Shown: positions 20,300 through 30,210 of the stretch, piece after piece
Position numbering within the stretch: the first letter of the stretch is position 1
Layout of the letters: each line of letters begins with the position of its first letter
DNA from: Phytophthora sp. 'mugwort'
Lineage: Eukaryota > Oomycota > Peronosporomycetes > Peronosporales > Peronosporaceae
Assembly: GCA_033558025.1 (NCBI GenBank)
Contig: JAUCEF010000012.1
Location: 3,596,001 to 3,660,000, forward strand
Direction of reading: 5' to 3'
Length of the DNA: 64,000 bases
Notes under the pieces: generated by a model
Databases searched by the model: none
Told to the model about the DNA's origin: nothing
The model's input: only the letters and a program-made list of their open reading frames with translations
Translations under genes and position numbers: made by a program

Positions 20300-22201
20300 A
20301 TGGCGTCCTCGCCCGCCGTGCCGTACTCCCACCTGCCGGAACTGTCGCCGCCCATGCTCGAGAGCGGCTACAGTCGCGAGAGTGGTCGGACCATTGTCAA
20401 CGGCACGTCCGACTATTCCAGTAACGCCAGTCTCCACTATCGTAATGTGGCGGCCAAGTACGACGAGTTCCTTAATCCGTGCGTACTCAGCTGGAGCGAC
20501 CTCAGCTACGCCGTAGCAGGTAAAAGGACGGACAAGAACCCGAGCGGCCAGAAGCTCATATTGGACAAAGTCAGCGGACGCAGCGCCCCCGGAGAACTGA
20601 CGGCCATCATGGGCCCGTCCGGTTCGGGCAAGACCACGCTCGTCGATCTGCTGGCCGACCGTCTCAGCTCCGGATTATTGACCGGCGCCATCGAGTTGAA
20701 CGGCACGGCCCGCGTGGCCAAGACGTTCCGGGCCGTGACGAGTTACGTTGCCCAAGAAGACACGCTGTTAGGCTCGTTCACTGTCTTGGAGACCATGAAG
20801 ATGGCGGCCAGACTCAGTCTGCCTAACAGTGTCGTGATGACGGACATCCACTCGCGAGTAGAGAACGTCATCTGCGCCATGGGGCTCGGAGCGTGCAGGA
20901 ATACGCTGGTGGGCGACATTTTCCATAAGGGTCTGTCCGGTGGGCAGAAGCGCAGACTGAGCATCGCTATTGAGCTGCTATCGAACCCAAGTATCCTCAT
21001 TCTCGACGAACCGACCAGTGGCCTCGACTCGAGCTCCGCACATAACGTCATGAAGTATCTTTTAAAACTCTGCGGCGAGGGCAAAAACGTCTTGTGCACG
21101 ATCCATCAGCCGTCGTCGCTAGTCTACGAGATGTTCACGAACGTGCTCGTACTGTCTCAAGGACAGACAGTGTACTGCGGATCCCGCGTCAACATGATCC
21201 CGCACTTTTCTTCTATCGGATTCAACTGCCCACAGTACATGAGCCCGGCTGAATTCTTTGTGAACCTCGTCAACACGGACTTTGACGAGCATGTGGACGT
21301 CACGAAGCTCGTGTACGCATACGCTCAAAGTACCGTGAAGAAGCTGCTACTGGACCAGCTCTCGACTGACCGAGTGACACTGCAGCATCTGCCAGACATT
21401 GAGCTGAGACCTTCGTCTGCTATGCGGCAGTTCGGCGTCCTTATGTATCGGAACACGTTGAACAACATCCGCAACCCGGGAATCTACTGGATCCGGTTGT
21501 TTATGTACTTTTGTCTGAGCTTCATGGTGGGTACCATGTACCTCAGTACAAACGACGACTTGACTGAGGAAGATCTCGTGCCACTGCTGTTCTACGTCCA
21601 GGCGTTCCTCGTCTTCATGTCTGTGGCCGTACTACCGTTCTTCATTGAACAACGTGCTGTATTCGCTCGAGAGCGTGCCAACAGTTCGTTGAGTGTCGTG
21701 AGTTACGTGTGTGCCAACTTCCTGGCCACACTACCGGGTATCTTCCTCATCGCAGTCATGTCGACAGCTTTGGTGGTTCTACTGGCAGGTCTGAACGCGT
21801 TCGAGTACTTCCTGTTGAATCTGTTCCTATCGTTGGTAGTGGCAGAGTCCATGATGCACGTGATCGGTGCTGCCGTGCCGCATTACATCATTGGTATCGC
21901 GCTAGGCGCCGGTGTCTTCGGTATGTTCATGCTGTGTGAGGGTTTCATGGTTCCTCGTGACTCGATCCCGGACTACTGGATCTGGGGTTACTACCTCGCG
22001 TTCCACTCGTACTCGTTCGAGTCGTTCGTGTTCAAGCAGTTCGAGAACGAGACGTCGGATCAGGCTCGGGGTATTCTGACCAAGTACGGTATGGAGAACG
22101 TGGATGTGAGGCAGGATATGATGTACCTCGTCGGATATATTGCCGTTTTCCAGGTCATCTTTATGATTATCCTCTGGAAATTCCACACCGGCCGTCGCTG
22201 A
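20300..22201 (+). CDS. ABCG (White/Brown-type) half-transporter, copy 1
   Basis: 633 residues from ATG 20300; an in-frame ATG at 20174 would add 42 residues lacking similarity to the paralogues. The ATP-binding domain comes first: Walker A GPSGSGKTT (about 105-113), Q-loop YVAQ (149-152), signature LSGGQKRR (212-219), Walker B ILILDEPTSG (232-241), H-loop TIHQPSS (267-273). From about residue 380 six membrane helices follow, including a conserved GIYWIRLFMYFC first helix. Half-transporters of this order work as dimers at membranes and export sterols, lipids or toxic small molecules; the substrate is not readable. Bases 21467-22107 are almost identical to those of the other three copies, while the ATP-binding half is clearly different. 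The C-terminus (VRQDMMYLVGYIAVF) is specific to this copy. Confidence 0.92.
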   Translation: MASSPAVPYSHLPELSPPMLESGYSRESGRTIVNGTSDYSSNASLHYRNVAAKYDEFLNPCVLSWSDLSYAVAGKRTDKNPSGQKLILDKVSGRSAPGELTAIMGPSGSGKTTLVDLLADRLSSGLLTGAIELNGTARVAKTFRAVTSYVAQEDTLLGSFTVLETMKMAARLSLPNSVVMTDIHSRVENVICAMGLGACRNTLVGDIFHKGLSGGQKRRLSIAIELLSNPSILILDEPTSGLDSSSAHNVMKYLLKLCGEGKNVLCTIHQPSSLVYEMFTNVLVLSQGQTVYCGSRVNMIPHFSSIGFNCPQYMSPAEFFVNLVNTDFDEHVDVTKLVYAYAQSTVKKLLLDQLSTDRVTLQHLPDIELRPSSAMRQFGVLMYRNTLNNIRNPGIYWIRLFMYFCLSFMVGTMYLSTNDDLTEEDLVPLLFYVQAFLVFMSVAVLPFFIEQRAVFARERANSSLSVVSYVCANFLATLPGIFLIAVMSTALVVLLAGLNAFEYFLLNLFLSLVVAESMMHVIGAAVPHYIIGIALGAGVFGMFMLCEGFMVPRDSIPDYWIWGYYLAFHSYSFESFVFKQFENETSDQARGILTKYGMENVDVRQDMMYLVGYIAVFQVIFMIILWKFHTGRR

Positions 22202-22673
22202 AGTGCGTGTAGTGCGCTGAAGTAAGCGTAACGTATGAATAATTGTAGTATGTAGTCATTTCATATTGAATGAATGGATCAATGTGCACCCGTGGACTGT
22301 GAACGGCGCCAAATTGACAGATTCTGTATGTACGAAGAGATGCGCACCGCATGTAAAGGTTCTTCGCCGTGCTGCCGATGCGTCTGGCCGGCAGCCAGTG
22401 GCCGCAGCCACATCTTCGCGATAGGCCTCGCTCCCACCGGTGTCAGTTTCGCACGCCACGACATCGTCGTCAAATGGCCCTCTGCTTCAATCTGCTCGAC
22501 AGAAAAGGCGTCACGATGACTCCATCTGTAGTGTTTCCTGACCGGCAGGCTGCCAGGTGACGATGAAACATCTCCAAGGCCTGCGTGCTGACCTCGGCCC
22601 CGTGTGGCCTGGATAGCCTAATGAAGATGGCCATACGATCCAATCTCATTTGGCTATTCGCCTCCTTACGGCC
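22202..22673. other. Intergenic spacer between ABCG copies 1 and 2
   Basis: 472 bp with no supported gene; contains the terminator of copy 1 and promoter of copy 2. Confidence 0.5.
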
Positions 22674-24560
22674 ATGACGTCGTTGTCTCCGCTAGGCTGT
22701 GCCATACTCGAGAGCGATCACAGTCAAGAGAGCGGCTACACCGGGGCCACGGCCACTCCGTCCGACAAGCGCCGAGGCCAAATAAGCAGCCTCATTGACC
22801 GCGAGATCGAGATCAAGTACGAGCGCTTCAAGAATCCGTGCGTGCTGAGCTGGAGCGACCTGAGCTACACGGTTAAAGGCCACAAGACCCCGGAGCTGCC
22901 GTGGGGTACCAAGACCATTCTGGACCGAGTTAGCGGTCGTTGCGCCCCTGGCGAGCTCATGGCCATCATGGGGCCGTCTGGTTCAGGCAAGACCACGCTT
23001 GTGGATCTGCTGGCCGACCGTCTCAGCTCCGGCGACGTGTCCGGCGTGATCGAGGTCAACGGCGCCGAACGAGTCTCCAAGACGTTCCGCACCGTGACCA
23101 GCTACGTAGCACAAGACGACACGTTATTGGGCTCATTCACGGTAATGGAGACCATGAGGATGGCGGCCAAGCTGAGCCTGCCCAACACCGTGACGTCTCA
23201 TGAGATTGAGATCCGTGTGGAAAACGTCATGGACGCCATGGGTCTGGGCACGGCCCGTGATACTTTGGTGGGCGGCATCTTCCGTAAGGGCCTGTCCGGT
23301 GGCCAAAAGCGGCGTCTCAGTATTGCCATCGAGCTCTTGTCGAACCCAAGTATCCTCATTCTTGACGAACCGACCAGCGGTCTCGACTCCAGTGCTGCTC
23401 ACAACGTCATGAAGTTCATCGTAAAGCTCTGTGCTGAGGGAAAGACGGTGGTCTGTACGATCCATCAACCATCCTCACTAGTCTACGAGATGTTTACCAA
23501 CGTGATCGTGCTATCAGCTGGCGAAACGGTTTTCTGTGGCCCTCGACTTAAGATGATCCCGCACTTTGGAGCAGTAGGATACGACTGTCCACAGTATATG
23601 AACCCGGCCGAGTACTTTATCAGTCTCGTCAACATAGACTTTGAGGACCATGTGGAAGTACCCAAGCTCATCTACGCGTACTCGAAGAGTGACACGAACA
23701 AGCAGCTTCAAGACAGGATTAACCGAGACAGAACGACGCTTAAACACTTGCCCGACATTAGGAATCGCCCACCGTCGGCTCTCCGACAGTTCGTCGTACT
23801 CATGCACCGCAATACGGTAAACAATATCCGCAACCCGGGAATCTACTGGATCCGATTGTTTATGTACTTTTGTCTGAGCTTCATGGTGGGTACCATGTAC
23901 CTCAGTACAAACGACGACTTGACTGAGGAAGATCTCGTGCCACTGCTGTTCTACGTCCAGGCGTTCCTCGTCTTCATGTCTGTGGCTGTACTACCGTTCT
24001 TCATTGAACAACGTGCTGTATTCGCTCGAGAGCGTGCCAACAGTTCGTTGAGTGTCGTGAGTTACGTGTGTGCCAACTTCCTGGCCACACTACCGGGTAT
24101 CTTCCTCATCGCAGTCATGTCGACAGCTTTGGTGGTTCTACTGGCAGGTCTGAACGCGTTCGAGTACTTCCTGTTGAATCTGTTCCTATCGTTGGTAGTG
24201 GCAGAGTCCATGATGCACGTGATCGGTGCTGCCGTGCCGCATTACATCATTGGTATCGCGCTAGGCGCCGGTGTCTTCGGTATGTTCATGCTGTGTGAGG
24301 GTTTCATGGTTCCTCGTGACTCGATCCCGGACTACTGGATCTGGGGTTACTACCTCGCGTTCCACTCGTACTCGTTCGAGTCGTTCGTGTTCAAGCAGTT
24401 CGAGAACGAGACGTCGGATCAGGCTCGGGGTATTCTGACCAAGTACGGTATGGAGAACGTGGATGTTACGCGCGATATGCTGCTGTTGGTTTTGTACATT
24501 GTTGGCTTCCAGGTCATTTTCGCGTTCATCTTATTTAAATTTCACACAGGTCGGCGTTAA
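22674..24560 (+). CDS. ABCG half-transporter, copy 2
   Basis: 628 residues from ATG 22674 (MTSLSPLGCAILESD). It has the same layout as copy 1, with all ATPase motifs intact (GPSGSGKTT, YVAQDDT, LSGGQKRR, ILILDEPTSGLDS, TIHQPSS) followed by six helices. It lies 472 bp after copy 1 in the same direction. The ATP-binding half differs from copy 1 at many codons and carries its own linker (RNRPPSALRQFVVLMHRNT). The 641 bp at 23826-24466 are nearly the same as in the other copies. The end of the protein (VTRDMLLLVLYIVGFQVIF) matches copies 3 and 4 rather than copy 1. Confidence 0.92.
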   Translation: MTSLSPLGCAILESDHSQESGYTGATATPSDKRRGQISSLIDREIEIKYERFKNPCVLSWSDLSYTVKGHKTPELPWGTKTILDRVSGRCAPGELMAIMGPSGSGKTTLVDLLADRLSSGDVSGVIEVNGAERVSKTFRTVTSYVAQDDTLLGSFTVMETMRMAAKLSLPNTVTSHEIEIRVENVMDAMGLGTARDTLVGGIFRKGLSGGQKRRLSIAIELLSNPSILILDEPTSGLDSSAAHNVMKFIVKLCAEGKTVVCTIHQPSSLVYEMFTNVIVLSAGETVFCGPRLKMIPHFGAVGYDCPQYMNPAEYFISLVNIDFEDHVEVPKLIYAYSKSDTNKQLQDRINRDRTTLKHLPDIRNRPPSALRQFVVLMHRNTVNNIRNPGIYWIRLFMYFCLSFMVGTMYLSTNDDLTEEDLVPLLFYVQAFLVFMSVAVLPFFIEQRAVFARERANSSLSVVSYVCANFLATLPGIFLIAVMSTALVVLLAGLNAFEYFLLNLFLSLVVAESMMHVIGAAVPHYIIGIALGAGVFGMFMLCEGFMVPRDSIPDYWIWGYYLAFHSYSFESFVFKQFENETSDQARGILTKYGMENVDVTRDMLLLVLYIVGFQVIFAFILFKFHTGRR

Positions 24561-25394
24561 ATGCCAGTAACTTACAACACATGTGTAAGAAATGAGTTAT
24601 ATTTTACCTAGCGTCTTCACTTCATGCTGAAGTTACGATTGTACCTGTATGAAACCATAACATGTTTCTTGAATTCACCGCGAAAGCATATTGGGTTATA
24701 CTGCGTTCTAACTTAGAACTCTAAGTAATATAATACAAAGTGGAAGCAGCCAGTCACGTCCTCTACGCCTACATTCACTCGCAGGAATAGACCGTCGGCA
24801 CCAAAGTTACATGTATTTGGCCATCAACAGGAATTGAAATCGAGCCTCAAATCGATCGTGCGTTGCGACGGCTACCGTCGTTGCGTTGTAGTTGATCCCG
24901 TCGCCATTCGCGATTAGCGAGACCACTGTCGACTGACTGGCTTTCAATGCGTCAATTAGGGCTTGGTCCGGATGGTCAACATTCACTGCATCTATGTATT
25001 GACCTGATCGGAGCCCATGGCGTTCCTCATTATCACTCCAATCGCCACCTGCACCGTTATGCTGTTCAACAGCATCAGAGCACTAATGGAATCAGGACAA
25101 CCTACACCAGTGGCCACACCAACTACATCACTTGCCAATGACATCTGTTAAAGGGTACCAAACCCTACCAACCCTCACTTATAAATAAAGGGTACCACCC
25201 ACACCTGGCTTTCTATTTTCCGTCCACGATCCACTTTCGACCGATATCTTAATCTCGATTTGGCAAATAAATTTCGCAAACTTGAAGCATACAGTACAAG
25301 AAATATCCTAGATAATAAATATCATACGAAACTTGGCTCACGTAACATTAAGTCATCCAGTACTACATGTATTTGTCTAACAAAACTATCTCGC
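24561..25394. other. Intergenic between convergent ABCG copies 2 and 3
   Basis: No gene found. At 25146-25200 the sequence has two GGGTACCA boxes around a CCAACCCTCAC stretch, giving a small imperfect inverted pattern. A 64-codon frame at 24947-25141 is His-rich with no known domain. Confidence 0.45.
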
Positions 25395-27236
25395 TTAACG
25401 ACGGCCCGTGTGGAATTTAAACAGGATAAATGCGAAAATGGCCTGAAAGCCAACAATATACAAAACCAACAGCAGCATATCGCGCGTAACATCCACGTTC
25501 TCCATGCCGTACTTGGTCAGAATACCCCGAGCCTGATCCGACGTCTCGTTCTCGAACTGCTTGAACACGAACGACTCGAACGAGTACGAGTGGAACGCGA
25601 GGTAGTAACCCCAGATCCAGTAGTCCGGGATCGAGTCACGAGGAACCATGAAACCCTCACACAGCATGAACATACCGAAGACACCGGCGCCTAGCGCGAT
25701 ACCAATGATATAATGCGGCACGGCAGCACCGATCACGTGCATCATGGACTCTGCCACTACCAACGATAGGAACAGATTCAACAGGAAGTACTCGAACGCG
25801 TTCAGACCTGCCAGTAGAACCACCAAAGCTGTCGACATGACTGCGATGAGGAAGATACCCGGTAGTGTGGCCAGGAAGTTGGCACACACGTAACTCACGA
25901 CACTCAACGAACTGTTGGCACGCTCTCGAGCGAATACAGCACGTTGTTCAATGAAGAACGGTAGTACAGCCACAGACATGAAGACGAGGAACGCCTGGAC
26001 GTAGAACAGCAGTGGCACGAGATCTTCCTCAGTCAAGTCGTCGTTTGTACTGAGGTACATGGTACCCACCATGAAGCTCAGACAAAAGTACATGAACAAT
26101 CGGATCCAGTAGATTCCCGGGTTGCGGATGTTGTTCAACGTGTTACGATACATGAGGACGCCGAACTGCCGCAGAGACGATGGCGACGGTTGCTCGATGT
26201 CTGGCAGATGCTGCAGCGTCTTGCGGTCGCTCTCAATGCGGTTACTCAGCTCTTTGTGGATCTCGCTCTGAGCGTACGAACGCACGAGTTTGGGCACGTC
26301 CGCGTGGTCCTCAAAGTCCGTATTCACGAGACTGATAAAATACTCGGCCGGGTTCATGTACGTGGGGCAGTCGTGGCCCGCCGACGCAAAGTGCGGGATC
26401 ATGTGACGACGAGGCCCACAGAAGACGGTCTGGCCTGCTGAGAGCACCACCACGTTCGTGAACATGTCGTAGACTAGCGACGACGGCTGGTGGATTGTAC
26501 ACACAATGGTCTTCCCCTCGGCACAGAGCTTGACGATGAACTTCATAACGTTGTGCGTGGCACTCGAGTCCAGGCCGCTCGTGGGCTCATCCAGGATCAG
26601 GATGCTCGGGTTTGACAAGAGCTCGATGGCAATACTGAGACGGCGCTTCTGGCCACCTGACAGACCCTTGCGGAAGATGTCGCCCACCAGAGTGTGACGA
26701 CAAGTGGCCAGACCCATGGCCTCCACCACGTCGTCTACGCGGACCTCGATTTGCTGGGATGACACACTGTTAGGCAGACTGAGCTTGGCGGCCATGCGCA
26801 TGGTCTCGAGCACCGTAAAGGAACCGAGCAGCGAGTCCTCCTGGGCCACGTAACTGGTCACGGCGCGGAACGTTTTGGTCACGCGCGTCTCGCCATTGAG
26901 TTCGATGTCACCCGTGACTTCTCCAGAGCTGATGCGGTCGGCCAGCAGATCAACGAGCGTGGTCTTTCCCGATCCGGACGGGCCCATGATGGCCGTGAGC
27001 TCTCCAGGCGCGCATCGTCCACTGACGTTGTCTAGGATGGTTTTCTTGCCGTCTGGAGCGTCGGCCGTCTTGCGGATGGCGACGGTATAGCTGAGATTGT
27101 TCCAGCTGAGCACGCACGGGTTGGTCAAGTGCTGGTACGACGGTTCCAGTTTGCCTGCCGTTTCGAGTGATTGCGATTCCAATATGGCGTACGATAAGCC
27201 TCGAATTGAGCGAGGTGACTCCACGATGAAAGCCAT
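25395..27236 (-). CDS. ABCG half-transporter, copy 3
   Basis: 613 residues from ATG 27236 (MAFIVESPRSIRG); the open frame extends upstream only to a TTG. All ATP-binding motifs are intact and six helices follow. From KLEPSYQHL to the stop the protein is identical to copy 4, on the opposite strand, over about 1.75 kb of DNA. The first ~30 residues and both flanks are unrelated to copy 4. The 641-bp membrane segment is at 25489-26129. Copies 3 and 4 are transcribed away from each other from a 1.16-kb spacer. Confidence 0.92.
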   Translation of the reverse strand: MAFIVESPRSIRGLSYAILESQSLETAGKLEPSYQHLTNPCVLSWNNLSYTVAIRKTADAPDGKKTILDNVSGRCAPGELTAIMGPSGSGKTTLVDLLADRISSGEVTGDIELNGETRVTKTFRAVTSYVAQEDSLLGSFTVLETMRMAAKLSLPNSVSSQQIEVRVDDVVEAMGLATCRHTLVGDIFRKGLSGGQKRRLSIAIELLSNPSILILDEPTSGLDSSATHNVMKFIVKLCAEGKTIVCTIHQPSSLVYDMFTNVVVLSAGQTVFCGPRRHMIPHFASAGHDCPTYMNPAEYFISLVNTDFEDHADVPKLVRSYAQSEIHKELSNRIESDRKTLQHLPDIEQPSPSSLRQFGVLMYRNTLNNIRNPGIYWIRLFMYFCLSFMVGTMYLSTNDDLTEEDLVPLLFYVQAFLVFMSVAVLPFFIEQRAVFARERANSSLSVVSYVCANFLATLPGIFLIAVMSTALVVLLAGLNAFEYFLLNLFLSLVVAESMMHVIGAAVPHYIIGIALGAGVFGMFMLCEGFMVPRDSIPDYWIWGYYLAFHSYSFESFVFKQFENETSDQARGILTKYGMENVDVTRDMLLLVLYIVGFQAIFAFILFKFHTGRR

Positions 27237-28392
27237 GGAGACGATTGTCAACTATTTTACTTTTTAGAGCTAGGTAGTTAGGTTGTGTGGCAATTGAATT
27301 GTGTCATTTCTGACAATTTGTCAGTGACAACCGGATAGGACTCTAGTCGTTAGCTCTTGCCTGACCGCCGGTCAGTGACCGTCATTTCGAGTCAGGCGTA
27401 GCGGTATTGTTTTTTGATGTGTCAACAATAAATGGGTACCGAATCCTATGGATAATTCTCGCGAGCGGGTTGATGTCACAGACGCCGTAGTTGCCGCATT
27501 TTTTAAGGATAAGAAACTCGGTCAAGCGGTAAAGGTCAGGCGCTTGCGGAGAGGCCACAGTGGCTGACAGCCAACACTCGGCACCGAGAACAGATGACGG
27601 AAGCTCAAACCCGGTGTGACACAGCCCCAGTGAGATGCCGCAAGCGTATCGGCCGCGATCATGACCTAATAACGGTGATTTGACAATCCGGCGGATACGG
27701 CCATGCCTGACTCGAGTTGGATACATGTAAGTCGAGGGTTTGCCGGCGCCTGACTAGGTAGGTGGTCTTCATAACCCAACGAGGCAGGGCATCATCTGTA
27801 CCTCGGTTGCCGCCAGCCAGCTGCGATGTCAAATGGTCACCAGCACCTCTGACCAAGATTTGCCGGTGGTGGTCATCTTGCCTCATGCAGTACACACTGT
27901 GTATGCACATGTTCACGTGCATGTCACCTCGAGGTTGTGCAACGGCGGCATGCCCATCGCCCACTGGACACTTATGGCACGATCTTTCGCGCCTGACGTC
28001 TTAAATGTAGCTATGCCTGACACGGCGCTGTAGTCAGGCAATTTCTGCAAATGACTGAAACTGTATGTAGTGCTGCGGTGCGCCTGACCTATGCTGCCGC
28101 CACATGCCTGACCCGACGACCTAGCAGCGGTGCCTGACCCCGTTTCAGTGTAACGACGACTCCAGTAACGGTACCCGTACCGCTACTGACTCTCGTGTCC
28201 CTGTTGCACCACGTCGTGCGTGGCATTTGCATACACATTTTGCAAATTCGTCCCGCTGCCGGTTGCATCCGGTCCGTCACAATCCAATTCGCGCAGTCCG
28301 AACGAGACCGTCTCCGTTCTTCCACTGGTAGTACGGCCGACAGCTTGTGCTTCTTCGTGCTGGACCCGGACCGCAACCCGTCGATCTCTGTC
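27237..28392. promoter_or_regulatory. Divergent promoter region of ABCG copies 3 and 4 with GCCTGAC motif array
   Basis: 1,156 bp between two genes read outward. The 7-mer GCCTGAC, or its reverse GTCAGGC, occurs eleven times: 27359, 27391, 27535, 27705, 27748, 27991, 28015, 28033, 28082, 28106 and 28132, in both orientations. By chance about one in 8 kb is expected counting both strands. It could be a protein-binding site controlling both genes or part of a decayed repeat; the sequence alone does not decide. No supported gene lies here. Confidence 0.5.
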
Positions 28393-30210
28393 ATGGCCTC
28401 TCCACACTCGACGCCCTACGCGGCACTGGACTCACTCGAAACCGGCGGCAACAAGCTCGAGCCGTCGTACCAGCACTTGACCAACCCGTGCGTGCTCAGC
28501 TGGAACAATCTCAGCTATACCGTCGCCATCCGCAAGACGGCCGACGCTCCAGACGGCAAGAAAACCATCCTAGACAACGTCAGTGGACGATGCGCGCCTG
28601 GAGAGCTCACGGCCATCATGGGCCCGTCCGGATCGGGAAAGACCACGCTCGTTGATCTGCTGGCCGACCGCATCAGCTCTGGAGAAGTCACGGGCGACAT
28701 CGAACTCAATGGCGAGACGCGCGTGACCAAAACGTTCCGCGCCGTGACCAGTTACGTGGCCCAGGAGGACTCGCTGCTCGGTTCCTTTACGGTGCTCGAG
28801 ACCATGCGCATGGCCGCCAAGCTCAGTCTGCCTAACAGTGTGTCATCCCAGCAAATCGAGGTCCGCGTAGACGACGTGGTGGAGGCCATGGGTCTGGCCA
28901 CTTGTCGTCACACTCTGGTGGGCGACATCTTCCGCAAGGGTCTGTCAGGTGGCCAGAAGCGCCGTCTCAGTATTGCCATCGAGCTCTTGTCAAACCCGAG
29001 CATCCTGATCCTGGATGAGCCCACGAGCGGCCTGGACTCGAGTGCCACGCACAACGTTATGAAGTTCATCGTCAAGCTCTGTGCCGAGGGGAAGACCATT
29101 GTGTGTACAATCCACCAGCCGTCGTCGCTAGTCTACGACATGTTCACGAACGTGGTGGTGCTCTCAGCAGGCCAGACCGTCTTCTGTGGGCCTCGTCGTC
29201 ACATGATCCCGCACTTTGCGTCGGCGGGCCACGACTGCCCCACGTACATGAACCCGGCCGAGTATTTTATCAGTCTCGTGAATACGGACTTTGAGGACCA
29301 CGCGGACGTGCCCAAACTCGTGCGTTCGTACGCTCAGAGCGAGATCCACAAAGAGCTGAGTAACCGCATTGAGAGCGACCGCAAGACGCTGCAGCATCTG
29401 CCAGACATCGAGCAACCGTCGCCATCGTCTCTGCGGCAGTTCGGCGTCCTCATGTATCGTAACACGTTGAACAACATCCGCAACCCGGGAATCTACTGGA
29501 TCCGATTGTTCATGTACTTTTGTCTGAGCTTCATGGTGGGTACCATGTACCTCAGTACAAACGACGACTTGACTGAGGAAGATCTCGTGCCACTGCTGTT
29601 CTACGTCCAGGCGTTCCTCGTCTTCATGTCTGTGGCTGTACTACCGTTCTTCATTGAACAACGTGCTGTATTCGCTCGAGAGCGTGCCAACAGTTCGTTG
29701 AGTGTCGTGAGTTACGTGTGTGCCAACTTCCTGGCCACACTACCGGGTATCTTCCTCATCGCAGTCATGTCGACAGCTTTGGTGGTTCTACTGGCAGGTC
29801 TGAACGCGTTCGAGTACTTCCTGTTGAATCTGTTCCTATCGTTGGTAGTGGCAGAGTCCATGATGCACGTGATCGGTGCTGCCGTGCCGCATTATATCAT
29901 TGGTATCGCGCTAGGCGCCGGTGTCTTCGGTATGTTCATGCTGTGTGAGGGTTTCATGGTTCCTCGTGACTCGATCCCGGACTACTGGATCTGGGGTTAC
30001 TACCTCGCGTTCCACTCGTACTCGTTCGAGTCGTTCGTGTTCAAGCAGTTCGAGAACGAGACGTCGGATCAGGCTCGGGGTATTCTGACCAAGTACGGCA
30101 TGGAGAACGTGGATGTTACGCGCGATATGCTGCTGTTGGTTTTGTATATTGTTGGCTTTCAGGCCATTTTCGCATTTATCCTGTTTAAATTCCACACGGG
30201 CCGTCGTTAA
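28393..30210 (+). CDS. ABCG half-transporter, copy 4
   Basis: 605 residues from ATG 28393 (MASPHSTPYAALDSLE); the frame is open upstream to a GTG but without ATG. It contains Walker A, signature, Walker B and H-loop motifs plus six helices. From KLEPSYQHL on it is identical to copy 3, which lies inverted on the other side of the spacer. The 641-bp near-identical membrane segment is at 29476-30116. Its start MASPxxxPY resembles MASSPAVPYSHL of copy 1. The identity to copy 3 stops within about 10 bp after the stop codon. Confidence 0.92.
   Translation: MASPHSTPYAALDSLETGGNKLEPSYQHLTNPCVLSWNNLSYTVAIRKTADAPDGKKTILDNVSGRCAPGELTAIMGPSGSGKTTLVDLLADRISSGEVTGDIELNGETRVTKTFRAVTSYVAQEDSLLGSFTVLETMRMAAKLSLPNSVSSQQIEVRVDDVVEAMGLATCRHTLVGDIFRKGLSGGQKRRLSIAIELLSNPSILILDEPTSGLDSSATHNVMKFIVKLCAEGKTIVCTIHQPSSLVYDMFTNVVVLSAGQTVFCGPRRHMIPHFASAGHDCPTYMNPAEYFISLVNTDFEDHADVPKLVRSYAQSEIHKELSNRIESDRKTLQHLPDIEQPSPSSLRQFGVLMYRNTLNNIRNPGIYWIRLFMYFCLSFMVGTMYLSTNDDLTEEDLVPLLFYVQAFLVFMSVAVLPFFIEQRAVFARERANSSLSVVSYVCANFLATLPGIFLIAVMSTALVVLLAGLNAFEYFLLNLFLSLVVAESMMHVIGAAVPHYIIGIALGAGVFGMFMLCEGFMVPRDSIPDYWIWGYYLAFHSYSFESFVFKQFENETSDQARGILTKYGMENVDVTRDMLLLVLYIVGFQAIFAFILFKFHTGRR

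Noticed and set aside
21709..21939. Identical 76-codon frames inside each ABCG gene (also at 24068, 25657 and 29718)
   Set aside because: They repeat because the underlying ABCG segment is repeated; they are out-of-frame shadows.
28195..28392. Upstream extension of ABCG copy 4
   Set aside because: It begins with GTG, has no match in copies 1-3, and ATG 28393 aligns with the paralogues.
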